A stretch of DNA of 26,927 nucleotides from Burkholderiales bacterium (GCA_947371645.1 CANBQJ010000027.1:1-26927); one strand, 5' to 3'. Positions 1-8,373 are shown, counted from the first letter of the stretch. A program made the numbers and translations. The notes: generated by a model not told the origin, from the sequence alone.

Positions 1-173
1 TACACCACGCGGCGCTCGCAGCCCATGATGAGGTCGAGGTTGCGCAGACCGACGTCGAAGTCGATCACGGCCGTCTTGTGGCCGCGCAGGGCCAGGCCGG
101 AGGCGAAGCTGGCGCTGGTGGTCGTCTTGCCAACGCCCCCTTTGCCGGAGGTCACCACGATGATCTTGGCCAT
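1..173 (-). CDS. minD: Septum site-determining protein MinD, amino-terminal part (cut by window edge)
   Basis: MinD is the membrane-associated ATPase that recruits MinC to the cell poles and, with MinE, keeps the division septum at midcell. The 57 visible residues begin MAKIIVVTSGKGGVGKTTTS, which contains the deviant Walker A motif GKGGVGKT of the MinD/ParA family. They continue with AVIDFDVGLRNLDLIMG, the conserved MinD switch I region with its Asp. The ATG at 173-171 is preceded by AAGGA about 11 bases upstream. minC ends 30 bases upstream on the same strand, giving the usual minC-minD order; minE is expected beyond the edge. The call is very secure. The gene is partial only because the window ends. 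Confidence 0.97.
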   Translation of the reverse strand, partial: MAKIIVVTSGKGGVGKTTTSASFASGLALRGHKTAVIDFDVGLRNLDLIMGCERRVV

Positions 174-203
174 GGATGGCGGTCCTTTCAGATGTCGTAG
201 AAG

Positions 204-968
204 TCAGAGTTGAATCGGGTCGAACACCAGGCGCTCGCCTTCGAGGCGGATCTGCGCCGGCTTGCCACGCACGTTGGCGGGCAAGGGGTTGTCGGTGGTG
301 CGGTAGGTGCCGGCAATGGACAGCAGCTCGGGCTCCATGCAGGTGGCGAAGATGCGCGCCTGCTTGTTGCCCTTGGCGCCGGCGATGGCCTTGCCGCGCA
401 GCGGGGCGTACACATGGATGCTGCCGTCGGCGATGATTTCGGCGCCGTGGTTCACGATGGCGGTGATGATGACGTCGCCGCCCTTGGCATAGACCTGCTG
501 GCCGGAGCGCAGCGGCTTGTCGATGATGAGCGTGGCGATGGCCGTGGGCACTTCAACCTGCACCTCGACGGGCACTTCACGAACCACCTCGCGGATGACT
601 TCCTTGACCACGGTTTCGACGCGGGCCGGGCCGGCGCCGGCATCGGAGGCTTCGACCAGGCCGGCGTTCTTGGCGGCCTCGGTCTGCTTGATCGAGGCGC
701 CCCGCACGGCCACGGGCTTGAGTTTGTAGCCCTGCAGCAGCGCAATCAGCCCGGGAAAGTCGACGGACATGTCCAGGCTGGCCAGGTGGGTGAGGTCGAT
801 CACCACGGGCTCGCCGTCGAACAGGTCGGGGGTGGCGCCGAAGCGCTCGGCCATGGCCTGGGCCAGGGTCTGAAGGTTGCCCGTCTTGAGCAAGAAGGCT
901 TCCAGCGTCAGCGAGGCACTCTTGATGTCGAACAGGTTGGCGGTGTTCGCAGGCGTGGCGGCGGACAT
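204..968 (-). CDS. minC: Septum site-determining protein MinC
   Basis: MinC (254 residues) is the FtsZ-polymerisation inhibitor of the Min system. The N-terminal domain, about residues 10-115, contains FDIKSASLTLEAFLLKT and the stretch PVVIDLTHL. The C-terminal beta-helix domain, about 147-250, carries the family hallmarks PLRSGQQVYAKGGDVII, VNHGAEIIADGSIHVYAPLRG and ARIFATCMEPELLSIAGTYR; this part dimerises and binds MinD. Between them lies a linker of alternating Val, Glu and Arg with the repeated pattern KEVIREVVREVPVEVQVEVP. The ATG at 968 has no strong Shine-Dalgarno sequence, but no better start lies nearby. It is first in a leftward min operon, 30 bases ahead of minD. The call is secure. 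Confidence 0.97.
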   Translation of the reverse strand: MSAATPANTANLFDIKSASLTLEAFLLKTGNLQTLAQAMAERFGATPDLFDGEPVVIDLTHLASLDMSVDFPGLIALLQGYKLKPVAVRGASIKQTEAAKNAGLVEASDAGAGPARVETVVKEVIREVVREVPVEVQVEVPTAIATLIIDKPLRSGQQVYAKGGDVIITAIVNHGAEIIADGSIHVYAPLRGKAIAGAKGNKQARIFATCMEPELLSIAGTYRTTDNPLPANVRGKPAQIRLEGERLVFDPIQL

Positions 969-1094
969 GAATGCAGGATGTGAGAAAGCCCAGAGTTTAA
1001 GGCAAGCCCAGAAGCGTCTTTCGCAGGGTGCAAACCTGTGCAGAAAGCTTGGAAATCACCGGAGGCTGCAATCCGAGGCGCTTGCTGCGGATTT

Positions 1095-1115
1095 AACCAT
1101 GCTTGTGTCATGGTT
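1095..1115. promoter_or_regulatory. Inverted repeat AACCATG-N7-CATGGTT upstream of the small ORF
   Basis: A perfect 7-base inverted repeat with a 7-base spacer lies in the 228-base region between the minC start and the small gene at 1197, two divergent genes. It is AT-richer than its surroundings and is followed by TTTTG. It could be an operator for either gene or a weak hairpin in a leader. No clear -35/-10 pair could be assigned in this region, so its role is unproven. Confidence 0.3.
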
Positions 1116-1196
1116 TTGTAGCATGTGCGGCCTGCGCGCCATGGGCCATGGGTTGACCTGGCGCGGTCAGGCGTTCAACACACGAGGAGCACACAC

Positions 1197-1496
1197 ATGG
1201 TTCGCGAGTTTTTCTATGGTGGTGACCGATTCCGCGCCACCGTGCACGGCCGTCCGGGCAAGGAAGAGATCTTCATCGTTCAGGTGCTGGAGGACGACGA
1301 GGAGGGCTCCGAGATCTCGCTGGACCGCTTCGAAGATGCAGGCAATGACCCGGAAGCCCCCCTGGAGACCGTGCTGGTCAAGCTGGTGGACCAGCTCCGT
1401 GTCGAGCAAGGCGCCGATGCCACCGAGGCGGCGGCCCCATTTGCCTGGTCGGAAGGCCGTGTGCTCAAGCGCGTGCACAGCGGCGTGCAGCACTGA
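1197..1496 (+). CDS. Small acidic hypothetical protein, 99 residues
   Basis: I do not recognise this family. The start is chosen at ATG 1197 because GAGGAG at 1184-1189 is an excellent Shine-Dalgarno sequence 7 bases before it; a longer in-frame extension to 1125 lacks one. The product MVREFFYGGDRFRATVHGRP... is soluble, with no signal peptide or membrane segment. It has a strongly acidic centre (LEDDEEGSEISLDRFED) and a predicted helical second half (LETVLVKLVDQLRV). Conserved-looking, well-spaced codon use and the ribosome binding site argue that it is real. It stands alone: minC diverges upstream and the kinase begins 266 bases downstream. Confidence 0.75.
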   Translation: MVREFFYGGDRFRATVHGRPGKEEIFIVQVLEDDEEGSEISLDRFEDAGNDPEAPLETVLVKLVDQLRVEQGADATEAAAPFAWSEGRVLKRVHSGVQH

Positions 1497-1552
1497 AGCC
1501 GGGCAAGGGGCGCCCGCTCAGCCGGGCAATCGGGTGGGGCGGTGTCGCCAAA

Positions 1553-1588
1553 GGCCGGGTTCGCCAGCTGAACGGCTGGATGCCGGCC
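1553..1588. other. Two-part GC-rich stem-loop between the small ORF and the kinase
   Basis: GGCCGG (1553-1558) can pair with CCGGCC (1583-1588), enclosing CCAGC (1564-1568) paired with GCTGG (1575-1579). It lies 57 bases after the stop of the small gene. There is no T-tract, so it is not a classical intrinsic terminator; it may stabilise the 3' end of the upstream transcript or be chance in GC-rich DNA. The rest of the 1497-1762 gap holds nothing else I can identify except the Shine-Dalgarno/ATG described separately. Confidence 0.25.
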
Positions 1589-1625
1589 TCCACACGCATC
1601 ACGTGACATCCGCGTCGCCGGGGCC

Positions 1626-1765
1626 AGGAGGAGCGGTTATGGGTGCAGAGTTCACGGAACAAGCCGCTTTGGCCATGCTTGCGGCCATGCCGGTGGATGC
1701 CGCTGGCCTCACACTGGCAGCAGCGGGGTGGCGCGCGCCCGCAGCTTTGAACCAGCCAACCCATG
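1626..1765 (+). other. Strong Shine-Dalgarno and ATG of a possible leader ORF running into the kinase gene
   Basis: AGGAGGAG at 1626-1633 sits 5 bases before ATG 1639, the best ribosome binding site in this region. The frame opened here (MGAEFTEQAALAMLAAMPVD...) is protein-like for roughly 40 codons and stays open to 2049, but from 1763 it only shadows the kinase frame. The kinase frame itself is closed upstream by a TGA at 1748. Either this is a leader ORF whose translation feeds the weakly initiated kinase start, or a single-base frame difference separates a genuine amino terminus from the kinase. Confidence 0.3.
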
Positions 1766-3712
1766 GACGCCCTTCGCCCCAGCACCGCCCCGGCCATCGC
1801 GGCCCCACCCGATGCGTCGCTTGCCGGCGTCCTGGAAGCACGCATCACGCATGCGCGCATCCGGATGCTCTACGGCCACATGCCGGTCACCGCCTGGACA
1901 CTGGGTGGCTTCACCGTTGTGATCGGTGGCTTGATCCACTTCACGCAGCCTGGGCCGCTTGCCCTGCCGACACAGGTCTGGTTGACGGCGGCCCTGTTGC
2001 TGGCGGTCACCCGCGCCTTGCACGCGCAGTCGTACTTCAGGTCGGCTGACCGTCAGGCGCCGTTCTGGCAGCACAGCTATTGCTGGCTGACCTTGGTCTT
2101 CAGCGTGTGCTGGGGTGCCTTGCCGTGGGCACTGCCCATCGGCCACGATCGGCAACTGGCGATCGCCATCATTGGCGTGATGATCGGCATGGCCGCGACG
2201 GGCGCTGCGCAGATCAGCAGCGACCGTGCCAATGTGCGTGCCTGGACTGTGCCCATCCTGCTGTCGTCTGCCTTGTACAGCGCGAACGTCGGCGGGCCGC
2301 TGGGATGGTTCGGCTTCATCAGCATCATGGGCTTCCAGGTGATCCTGTGGCTGGAGGCGGACCGCGCGCACCGCCGCATCAGCGAGATGCTGCGGCTGCG
2401 TTTCGAGAGCGAAGAGCTGGCGCAAGCCCGCGCCCAGGCCCTGCATGAGGCCGAGTCGCTCAGTGCCGCCAAGGGCAGATTCCTGGCCACCATGAGCCAC
2501 GAGATGCGAACGCCTTTGCACGGCATCCTCGGCCTGTCACGCATGCTGCGGAGCCGACTGCGGCAGCCCGAAGACTTGTCCCAGATTGGCCTGCTTCACA
2601 ACGCCGGCGAGCACCTGCTTGGGGTCATCAACGATGTGTTGGACTTCTCGCGGCTCAAGGACCATGGGCTGCGCCTGAACCCCAGCCCTGTGCTGCTCAA
2701 CGAACTGGCGCGCCATGTGTGCGAGCTGTCCCAGGTCACAGCGCATGACAAGGGGCTGGTGGTTTTGCTGCGCTCCAGCCTGCCCGATGAGCTGTGGCTC
2801 CAGGCCGACCCGGATCGCTTGCGCCAGATCCTCACGAACCTGGTGGGCAACGCCGTCAAATTCACGGGGCAGGGACATGTCATCGTCCGAATCGGTCTGG
2901 CGGACCCGGGCGGCCCGGTGAGCCACGATGGCCCTTGCCGCGTCCTCTTCGAGGTGCAGGACACGGGCAGAGGCATCCCCGAATCGCACATCGACAAGAT
3001 TTTCGATGCCTTCCATCAGGTCGAGGCCCGCGACGATTGCCAGGTGGGCGGCACGGGGCTGGGGCTGAGCATCTCTCAGCAGATCTGCATGGCCATGGGC
3101 GGCCAGCTGCGCTGCGACAGCCGAGTGGGCATCGGCACCACGTTCTCGTTCTCCCTGGCCTTGCCTCGAACGCGCCGCCCATCGGATGAGCTGGCCGACG
3201 CGGGCTTGACACAGGACGCATTCAGTGACGACGAAGGCGCCTCGCACCTGGCAGGCCTGGTGCTGGTGGTTGAGGACAACCCCGTCAACGCATTGGTCGC
3301 TCAGGCCACGCTTGAACACCTGGGGCTGCAGGTGGCGGTGGCGGAAAACGGGCGGCGTGCGCTCGAATGGCTGAAGGCGAATGAACCCGATCTGGTGTTG
3401 ATGGACTTCCACATGCCGGAGATGGGCGGCATCGAAGCCACGCGGCGAATCCGCGAGCTGGAAGCGCGGCAAGGTTGGGCGCCGATGCCGATCGTGGCCA
3501 TGAGCGCCGGCGACCAGATCGACGACCATCGGCACTGCCTGGAGGTGGGCATGAACGACTTCATCAGCAAGCCTTTCGTGCAGCGCGACATGAACCGCGT
3601 GCTGTGCCGCCATTTGCAAAATCTGGTGAAGCGGCGTGGCCGCATGGCCGTGCCGGCCCCCGCTTCAGAGGCCGGCCGGGCCATGTGGGAACCCCATTCA
3701 GCGCAGGCATGA
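1763..3712 (+). CDS. Membrane-bound hybrid sensor histidine kinase with receiver domain
   Basis: This 649-residue protein is a two-component sensor fused to a receiver. About six hydrophobic segments lie at residues 42-60, 66-87, 101-126, 131-150, 161-178 and 181-198, with almost no periplasmic loop, so it probably senses a membrane or intracellular cue. A coiled linker follows (205-240). The HisKA motif SHEMRTPLHGIL places the phosphorylated His at 246. The ATPase domain shows the N box (Asn359, Asn363), DTGRGI (400-405) and GGTGLGLSI (about 429-437). The receiver has VVEDNPVN (502-509), phospho-accepting Asp548 in LMDFHMP and Lys603 in SKPF. The start at ATG 1763 is the first in frame after a TGA at 1748 but has a poor ribosome binding site. 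No separate response regulator or output gene is adjacent, so the phosphate must be passed to an unlinked partner. The signal is unknown. Confidence 0.93.
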   Translation: MDALRPSTAPAIAAPPDASLAGVLEARITHARIRMLYGHMPVTAWTLGGFTVVIGGLIHFTQPGPLALPTQVWLTAALLLAVTRALHAQSYFRSADRQAPFWQHSYCWLTLVFSVCWGALPWALPIGHDRQLAIAIIGVMIGMAATGAAQISSDRANVRAWTVPILLSSALYSANVGGPLGWFGFISIMGFQVILWLEADRAHRRISEMLRLRFESEELAQARAQALHEAESLSAAKGRFLATMSHEMRTPLHGILGLSRMLRSRLRQPEDLSQIGLLHNAGEHLLGVINDVLDFSRLKDHGLRLNPSPVLLNELARHVCELSQVTAHDKGLVVLLRSSLPDELWLQADPDRLRQILTNLVGNAVKFTGQGHVIVRIGLADPGGPVSHDGPCRVLFEVQDTGRGIPESHIDKIFDAFHQVEARDDCQVGGTGLGLSISQQICMAMGGQLRCDSRVGIGTTFSFSLALPRTRRPSDELADAGLTQDAFSDDEGASHLAGLVLVVEDNPVNALVAQATLEHLGLQVAVAENGRRALEWLKANEPDLVLMDFHMPEMGGIEATRRIRELEARQGWAPMPIVAMSAGDQIDDHRHCLEVGMNDFISKPFVQRDMNRVLCRHLQNLVKRRGRMAVPAPASEAGRAMWEPHSAQA

Positions 3713-3722
3713 CGTGCATGCC
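3706..3722. terminator. Stem-loop at the kinase 3' end, between convergent genes
   Basis: GGCATG (3706-3711) and CATGCC (3717-3722) form a perfect 6-bp stem with a 5-base loop spanning the kinase TGA stop. ygiQ converges from the right and ends at 3738. There is no T-tract, so termination here would probably be Rho-dependent or only assisted by the hairpin. Confidence 0.3.
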
Positions 3723-3737
3723 AGGCCGTGTCGTGGT

Positions 3738-6332
3738 TCAGCGCGGCTTCTTGCTGCCGCGTGCGGGTGTCACGGGGCCGCCGGAAGGCCGGCCACCCGG
3801 CTTGCCCGAGCCAGCGCGTGCGCCTGTTGCGCGTGGTGGCAGGCCGGTGTGCTGCGTCAGGATCACGCCCTTGCGCGGCTGTACGCGCGGCTGGGCCTCA
3901 GGCAGGTTGCGCGGATCGTGCTGAGACTCGTCCGCACGCTTCACCCGCCCCGTCGTCACCACCGATGTCTTGCCTGACACCGTCGAGTTCTTGCGGCGGG
4001 CGCTCTGGTACGAACCATCCGTCTGCGGCTGGTAGCTGGGGATCAGGTGATGCTGCCCATTGCCGATCAGGTCGGCGCGCCCCATGGCCTTCAAGGCATC
4101 GCGCAGCAAGGGCCAGTTGTTGGGGTCGTGGTAGCGCAGGAAGGCCTTGTGCAGGCGACGGCGCTTGTCGCCCTTGACGATGTCCACACGCTCGCCCTTG
4201 CGTTCATCTCGGCTGATGCCCTTCAAGGGGTTCAGCCCCGAGTGGTACATGGCCGTGGCCGTGGCCATGGGGCTGGGGTAGAAGGTCTGCACCTGGTCGG
4301 CCTTGAAGCCGTTGCGCTTGAGCCAGATCGCCAGGTGCATCATGTCTTCATCGGTGGTGCCGGGGTGGGCCGCGATGAAGTAGGGGATGAGGTACTGCTT
4401 CTTGCCCGCCTCTTCGCTGTACTGGTCGAAGAGCTGCTTGAAGCGGTCGTAGGCGCCCATGCCCGGCTTCATCATCTTGCTCAAGGGGCCGCCTTCGGTG
4501 TGCTCGGGCGCGATCTTCAGGTAGCCGCCCACATGGTGGGTCACCAGTTCCTTGATGTACTCGGGTGAGCGCACTGCCAGGTCGTAGCGCAGGCCGGAGC
4601 CGATCAGGATCTTCTTGATGCCCGGCAGCGCGCGCGCACGGCGGTACATGCGGATCAGCAGGCTGTGGTCGGTGTTGAGGTTGGGGCAGATGTCGGGGTA
4701 GACGCAGGAGGGCTTGCGGCAGGCCGACTCGATCACCTTCGACTTGCAGCCGATGCGGTACATGTTGGCCGTGGGGCCGCCCAGGTCGGAGATGACTCCG
4801 GTGAAGCCCTTGACCTGGTCGCGGATGGCCTCGATTTCCTTGATGACCGAGCCTTCGGAGCGGCTCTGGATGATGCGGCCTTCGTGCTCGGTGATGGAGC
4901 AGAAGGTGCAGCCCCCGAAGCAGCCGCGCATGATGTTCACGCTGAAGCGGATCATGTCCCACGCCGGGATGACGGCGTCGCCATACGAGGGGTGGGGCGC
5001 GCGGGCATAGGGCAGGTCGAAGACGTGGTCCATCTCCGGCGTGCTCAGCGGGATGGGGGGCGGGTTGATCCACACGTCTCGGCCGGCGTGGGCCTGCACC
5101 AGGGCGCGGGCGTTGCCGGGGTTGGTCTCCAGGTGCAGCACGCGGTTGGCGTGGGCGTAGAGCACCGGGTCGTCCTTGATCTGCTCGTAAGAAGGCAGGC
5201 GGATGACGGTGCGCTCGCGCGGGGGCAGGGCGATCTTGCCGGTGGGGGCTGTGGCCGTGGTGGTGGCAGGTGCAGCCTTGCGCACCGCCGGGTTGGGCAC
5301 GATGCGGATGGGCTTGGCGCCGCCAGCCAGGTCGGTCTGCCGGGCACCAGGCAGTGCGGAACCACTGGCGCCACGCAGGGGGTCCAGTTGGCCGCTTTGC
5401 TCTATGGCGCAGTCCACGCCCTGTTCGGCCGCCGCGGCGCTGGCCATCAGGTAGGGGTTGATGTGCTGGTCGATGCGGCCAGGGCGGTCGACGTCGGTGC
5501 TGTCGAGCTGGAACCAGCCTTGGGCCGTGGGGTCGTCCTTGCGACGGATGAAGGCGGTGCCGCGCACGTCCGTGATCTGGGCGATGGGCTCGCGCGCGGC
5601 CAGGCGGTGGGCCACCTCGATGATGGCCCGCTCGGCGTTGCCGTAGAGCAGGAGGTCGGCCTTGGCGTCCATCACGATGGAGCGGCGCACCTTGTCCTGC
5701 CAGTAGTCGTAGTGGGCGATGCGCCGCAGCGAGGCCTCGATGCCACCCATGACGATGGGCACGTCGGGGTAGGCCTCTCGGCATCGCTGTGCATAGACCA
5801 CGGAGGCCCGGTCCGGCCGCTTGCCGCCAATGCCCCCTGGGGTATAGGCGTCGTCACTGCGGATCTTGCGATCGGCCGTGTAGCGGTTGATCATCGAGTC
5901 CATGTTGCCAGCCGCCACGCCAAAGAAAAGCTTGGGGGCGCCCAGTGCCTTGAAGGGGTCGGCGCTTTGCCAGTCGGGCTGGGCGATGATGCCCACGCGG
6001 AAGCCCTGGGCTTCGAGCACGCGACCGATCACCGCCATGCCGAAGCTGGGGTGGTCCACGTAGGCGTCGCCGGTGACGATGATGATGTCGCAGCAGTCCC
6101 AGCCCAGCGCCAGCATCTCGTCGCGGTTCACGGGCAGGAACTTCGCCGGCCCGAAGCGCTTGGCCCAGAAGGGCTTGTAGGACGTGATGTCTTTCGGGGG
6201 AGGGGCCAGCACCACCAGGCGCGGGTCGCGCACCTCCACCTCATCGGCTTCATGCTCGTGGGCATGGCCTGTCGCGGCGGTCTCGGCCGTCGCGGCATCG
6301 GGCGTGGTGGTCTCGGGGGGCGTGCTGGACAT
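3738..6332 (-). CDS. ygiQ: YgiQ family radical SAM protein
   Basis: YgiQ proteins are radical S-adenosylmethionine enzymes of unknown reaction. The radical SAM cluster motif CFGGCTFC gives Cys471, Cys475 and Cys478 (numbering from ATG 6332). Upstream are the family's N-terminal blocks ([52 protein letters not shown]). Downstream are [23 protein letters not shown] and the C-terminal DUF3362-type region ([32 protein letters not shown]). At 864 residues it is longer than the roughly 740 of the E. coli protein. The excess is a low-complexity Ala/Pro/Thr insertion at about residues 298-374 and a basic, Gly/Pro/Arg-rich tail ending KKPR. ATG 6332 is preferred over the TTG at 6377 because a -10-like GACAAT on the minus strand (6387-6382) would put the transcript start close to that TTG. 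A His/Glu-rich leader ([12 protein letters not shown]) is present. It stands alone on its strand. Confidence 0.93.
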   Translation of the reverse strand: MSSTPPETTTPDAATAETAATGHAHEHEADEVEVRDPRLVVLAPPPKDITSYKPFWAKRFGPAKFLPVNRDEMLALGWDCCDIIIVTGDAYVDHPSFGMAVIGRVLEAQGFRVGIIAQPDWQSADPFKALGAPKLFFGVAAGNMDSMINRYTADRKIRSDDAYTPGGIGGKRPDRASVVYAQRCREAYPDVPIVMGGIEASLRRIAHYDYWQDKVRRSIVMDAKADLLLYGNAERAIIEVAHRLAAREPIAQITDVRGTAFIRRKDDPTAQGWFQLDSTDVDRPGRIDQHINPYLMASAAAAEQGVDCAIEQSGQLDPLRGASGSALPGARQTDLAGGAKPIRIVPNPAVRKAAPATTTATAPTGKIALPPRERTVIRLPSYEQIKDDPVLYAHANRVLHLETNPGNARALVQAHAGRDVWINPPPIPLSTPEMDHVFDLPYARAPHPSYGDAVIPAWDMIRFSVNIMRGCFGGCTFCSITEHEGRIIQSRSEGSVIKEIEAIRDQVKGFTGVISDLGGPTANMYRIGCKSKVIESACRKPSCVYPDICPNLNTDHSLLIRMYRRARALPGIKKILIGSGLRYDLAVRSPEYIKELVTHHVGGYLKIAPEHTEGGPLSKMMKPGMGAYDRFKQLFDQYSEEAGKKQYLIPYFIAAHPGTTDEDMMHLAIWLKRNGFKADQVQTFYPSPMATATAMYHSGLNPLKGISRDERKGERVDIVKGDKRRRLHKAFLRYHDPNNWPLLRDALKAMGRADLIGNGQHHLIPSYQPQTDGSYQSARRKNSTVSGKTSVVTTGRVKRADESQHDPRNLPEAQPRVQPRKGVILTQHTGLPPRATGARAGSGKPGGRPSGGPVTPARGSKKPR

Positions 6333-6431
6333 CAGTCGGGTGGGGCAGGGCAGGAGGGCCCACCGGACGGTGGACAACCCTCTATTGTCGCTTCAGTGGC
6401 CGACGCGCGGGCGTGCACATCCCCCATCGTT

Positions 6432-6454
6432 GGCGGGGTCTTGCGGCGGGGTCT
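6432..6454. repeat. Two direct copies of GGCGGGGTCT upstream of the Tim44-like gene
   Basis: The 10-base sequence GGCGGGGTCT occurs at 6432-6441 and again at 6445-6454, a 13-base period, about 50 bases upstream of a -10-like element. Tandem sites of this spacing can be activator sites, but a chance duplication in G-rich DNA is equally possible. Confidence 0.3.
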
Positions 6455-6499
6455 GGTTGCACTTTGTAAAGGGTTCACCCTGGCTTCAGCCGTGCCGGT

Positions 6500-6505
6500 C
6501 ACAAT
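6500..6505 (+). promoter_or_regulatory. Candidate -10 element (CACAAT) for the Tim44-like gene
   Basis: CACAAT matches TATAAT in four of six positions and would place the transcript start near 6512, about 33 bases before the ATG at 6545. TTCACC at 6474-6479 is a possible but badly spaced (20 bases) -35 box. Weak evidence. Confidence 0.25.
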
Positions 6506-6544
6506 GCGCCTGTCTCCGCTTTGCCCTTGAAGGGGCCTTTCCAG

Positions 6545-7510
6545 ATGAACCGTCAGCAATTCACCAGCATCCTGGCTTCTCTCGCCGTGGCCTTGTCGGG
6601 CGCGACCTTGTCGGTCGTGAGCACCGATGCCATGGCCAAGCGCCTGGGCGGTGGCCGGCCAGCTGGCATGCAACGTCAAATGCCGGCCAGGCCGGCCAAT
6701 GGCGCGCCACCTGCCCAGCAAGCGACGCCCAACGCGGCACCCGCGCAGCAGGCCAGCCCGGCGCCGGCCATGGGGGCGGCGCAGGCGGCTGCACAGCCGG
6801 CCCGGCGTTCCTGGATGGGGCCGATTGCAGGTCTGGCGGCGGGGCTGGGGTTGGCCGCGCTGGCCAGCCACTTTGGCTTTGGTGAACAGCTTGGCAATTT
6901 CATGATGATGGCCTTGCTGGCCGTGGTGGTCATGGTGGCGGTGGGCTGGGTGATGCGCCGCCTGCGTGGCACCGGGCCCCAACTGGCCGGTGCAGGCGCG
7001 CCCTATGGGATGGGCCCGGCTTCAGTGGGCGCAGTGCCCAACGCCCCGGCTGCACCCATGGCGCGTGAGGCCTTCGGGGCTCAGCCTGCGCTGGTGCCTG
7101 CGGCCGCGTCCACGGTGGCCACTGCAGTGCAGCCAGAGGGCTTCGATGCCGAAGGCTTCACCCGCGTGGCCAAGATGATCTTCATCCGCCTGCAGGCCGC
7201 CAACGACGCTTGCAACATCGAAGACCTGCGCAAATTCACGACGCCCGAGCTGTTTGCCTCGCTGCGCCTGGACCTGCAGGAGCGTGGCGGCGTGGCGCAG
7301 CAGACCGACGTCATGCAGCTGGATGCCCACCTGGTGGACACCGCTCGCGAGGACGGCCAATGGGTGGCCACCGTGCGCTTCAGTGGTTTGATCCGCGAAG
7401 AGGCGTCTCAAGGTGCCCAACCCTTTGATGAGCTGTGGCACCTGGTGCGCCCGCTGACCGGCAACGCCGACTGGGCGATCGCGGGGATCACCCCGCAGGT
7501 TGTGGCCTGA
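6545..7510 (+). CDS. Tim44-like domain protein, exported or membrane-anchored
   Basis: This 321-residue protein starts with a cleavable-looking signal sequence (MNRQQFTSILASLAVALSGA... ending STDAMA) followed by KRLGGGRPAGMQRQ, the sequence seen after the signal in bacterial Tim44-like proteins. A long Ala/Pro/Gln-rich spacer (about 45-93) leads to hydrophobic segments (about 95-138, including GPIAGLAAGLGLAALASHFGF and FMMMALLAVVVMVAVGWVM). A second Pro/Ala spacer follows, then the Tim44-like domain (about 200-320) with FTRVAKMIFIRLQAANDACNI, LRKFTTPELFASLRLDL and the ending WAIAGITPQ. The fold is related to the mitochondrial import motor subunit, but the bacterial function is not established. 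ATG 6545 has AAGGGG upstream. It converges with the GNAT gene, with only 21 bases between the stops. Confidence 0.88.
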   Translation: MNRQQFTSILASLAVALSGATLSVVSTDAMAKRLGGGRPAGMQRQMPARPANGAPPAQQATPNAAPAQQASPAPAMGAAQAAAQPARRSWMGPIAGLAAGLGLAALASHFGFGEQLGNFMMMALLAVVVMVAVGWVMRRLRGTGPQLAGAGAPYGMGPASVGAVPNAPAAPMAREAFGAQPALVPAAASTVATAVQPEGFDAEGFTRVAKMIFIRLQAANDACNIEDLRKFTTPELFASLRLDLQERGGVAQQTDVMQLDAHLVDTAREDGQWVATVRFSGLIREEASQGAQPFDELWHLVRPLTGNADWAIAGITPQVVA

Positions 7511-7535
7511 ACACGCCAGGCGGGTGGCGCTTCAG
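7507..7535. terminator. Stem-loop shared by the convergent Tim44-like and GNAT genes
   Basis: CTGAA (7507-7511) pairs with TTCAG (7531-7535), and GCCA (7515-7518) with TGGC (7525-7528), enclosing both stop codons. There is no T-tract. The outer stem follows partly from both genes ending in CTGA, so the evidence is modest. Confidence 0.3.
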
Positions 7536-8338
7536 CTGCTCCAGCGCTGCAGCCGGTCGTATTCGCGCCAGCCCAGGCGACGGTAGATGAGGTCGCCCAT
7601 GGGTGAGGCCTGCAAGGCCACGGCCTTGGCGCCACGCTCCAGCGCCAGGTTGCTGGCGGCCGCCGTGCAGGCAGCGGCCAGCCCCTGGCCCCGGGCTTCG
7701 GGCCGTGTGGCCACCCAGTACAAACCGGCCATTTCGCCGGTGTGCAGCACCATGGCGCCTGCAGCGGGCGCTTCATCGCCCTGGCGAGCCAGCACGATGC
7801 TCACATCCGGGCTGAGCACGGCCTGAGCCTGGGTGAAAAAGAAGGGCGTCATGAAGGCGGGCAGACCCAGGCTGGCGTAAGCCTGGGCGCAGCAGTCGAT
7901 GAAGCTGGCCAGGTCGGGGTGTGCCTGGCCCGAGGGCAGGTTGCGGCCTTCCAGCAGCTGCAGTCGCCATGTCGAAGCCAGCGGGGCCGCCGTGGCGGGG
8001 CTTTCGGTCAGCATCACGGCCAGATCGGCCTGGCGGGTGAAGCCTTCGGAGGTCAGCAGCTTGGCGATGTCGGCATCGCGCCGCATGAAGAGCACAGGCG
8101 CGAATGGGTTGGCGCTGCCCCCGAAGAAGGCACGAGCCCTGGCCAGCACCTGCTCGGCGGGCACCACCGGGTCCAAGCGCATCACCATGTTCATGAACGG
8201 TGCAGGGATGGGCAGGCTGCCCTGGTGCAGGAGCACGCCGCCATCTTCTTGCAGCCGGGCACCGACCTGCCAGCGGTGGTGGATCCGCGTGGCGTCGGCC
8301 AGGTTGAAGTCAGCCTGGTCTTCAAGTGAGGTCGGCAT
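7532..8338 (-). CDS. GNAT family N-acetyltransferase
   Basis: The 268-residue product ends in a GNAT acetyl-CoA-binding domain: GLYWVATRPEARGQGLAAACTAAASNLALERGAKAVALQASPMG (about 200-243) has the R/Q-x-x-G-x-G/A pyrophosphate loop as RGQGLA, followed by the conserved LIYRRLGWREYDRLQRW end. The N-terminal half is a weaker, GNAT-like duplicate, so this may be a two-domain acetyltransferase in which only the C-terminal half binds acetyl-CoA. The substrate is unknown. ATG 8338 is chosen because AGGAG lies 6 bases upstream; an in-frame extension to 8380 lacks this. The HiPIP gene lies 72 bases upstream on the same strand, but a strong stem-loop separates them, so co-transcription is doubtful. Confidence 0.85.
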   Translation of the reverse strand: MPTSLEDQADFNLADATRIHHRWQVGARLQEDGGVLLHQGSLPIPAPFMNMVMRLDPVVPAEQVLARARAFFGGSANPFAPVLFMRRDADIAKLLTSEGFTRQADLAVMLTESPATAAPLASTWRLQLLEGRNLPSGQAHPDLASFIDCCAQAYASLGLPAFMTPFFFTQAQAVLSPDVSIVLARQGDEAPAAGAMVLHTGEMAGLYWVATRPEARGQGLAAACTAAASNLALERGAKAVALQASPMGDLIYRRLGWREYDRLQRWSS

Positions 8339-8373
8339 GGTCGGCTCCTGTTTGAATGGGTGCCGCCATGCTA

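Noticed and set aside
1497..1640. Possible c-di-GMP (GEMM) riboswitch upstream of the histidine kinase, suggested by a GCCGGGTTCGCC stretch
   Set aside because: The conserved GGGACGCAAAGCC core and the second pairing helix are absent.
4665..6530. A 621-codon open frame on the plus strand opposite ygiQ
   Set aside because: Same reason: a GC-driven antisense shadow of a well conserved gene, with no recognisable motif or ribosome binding site.
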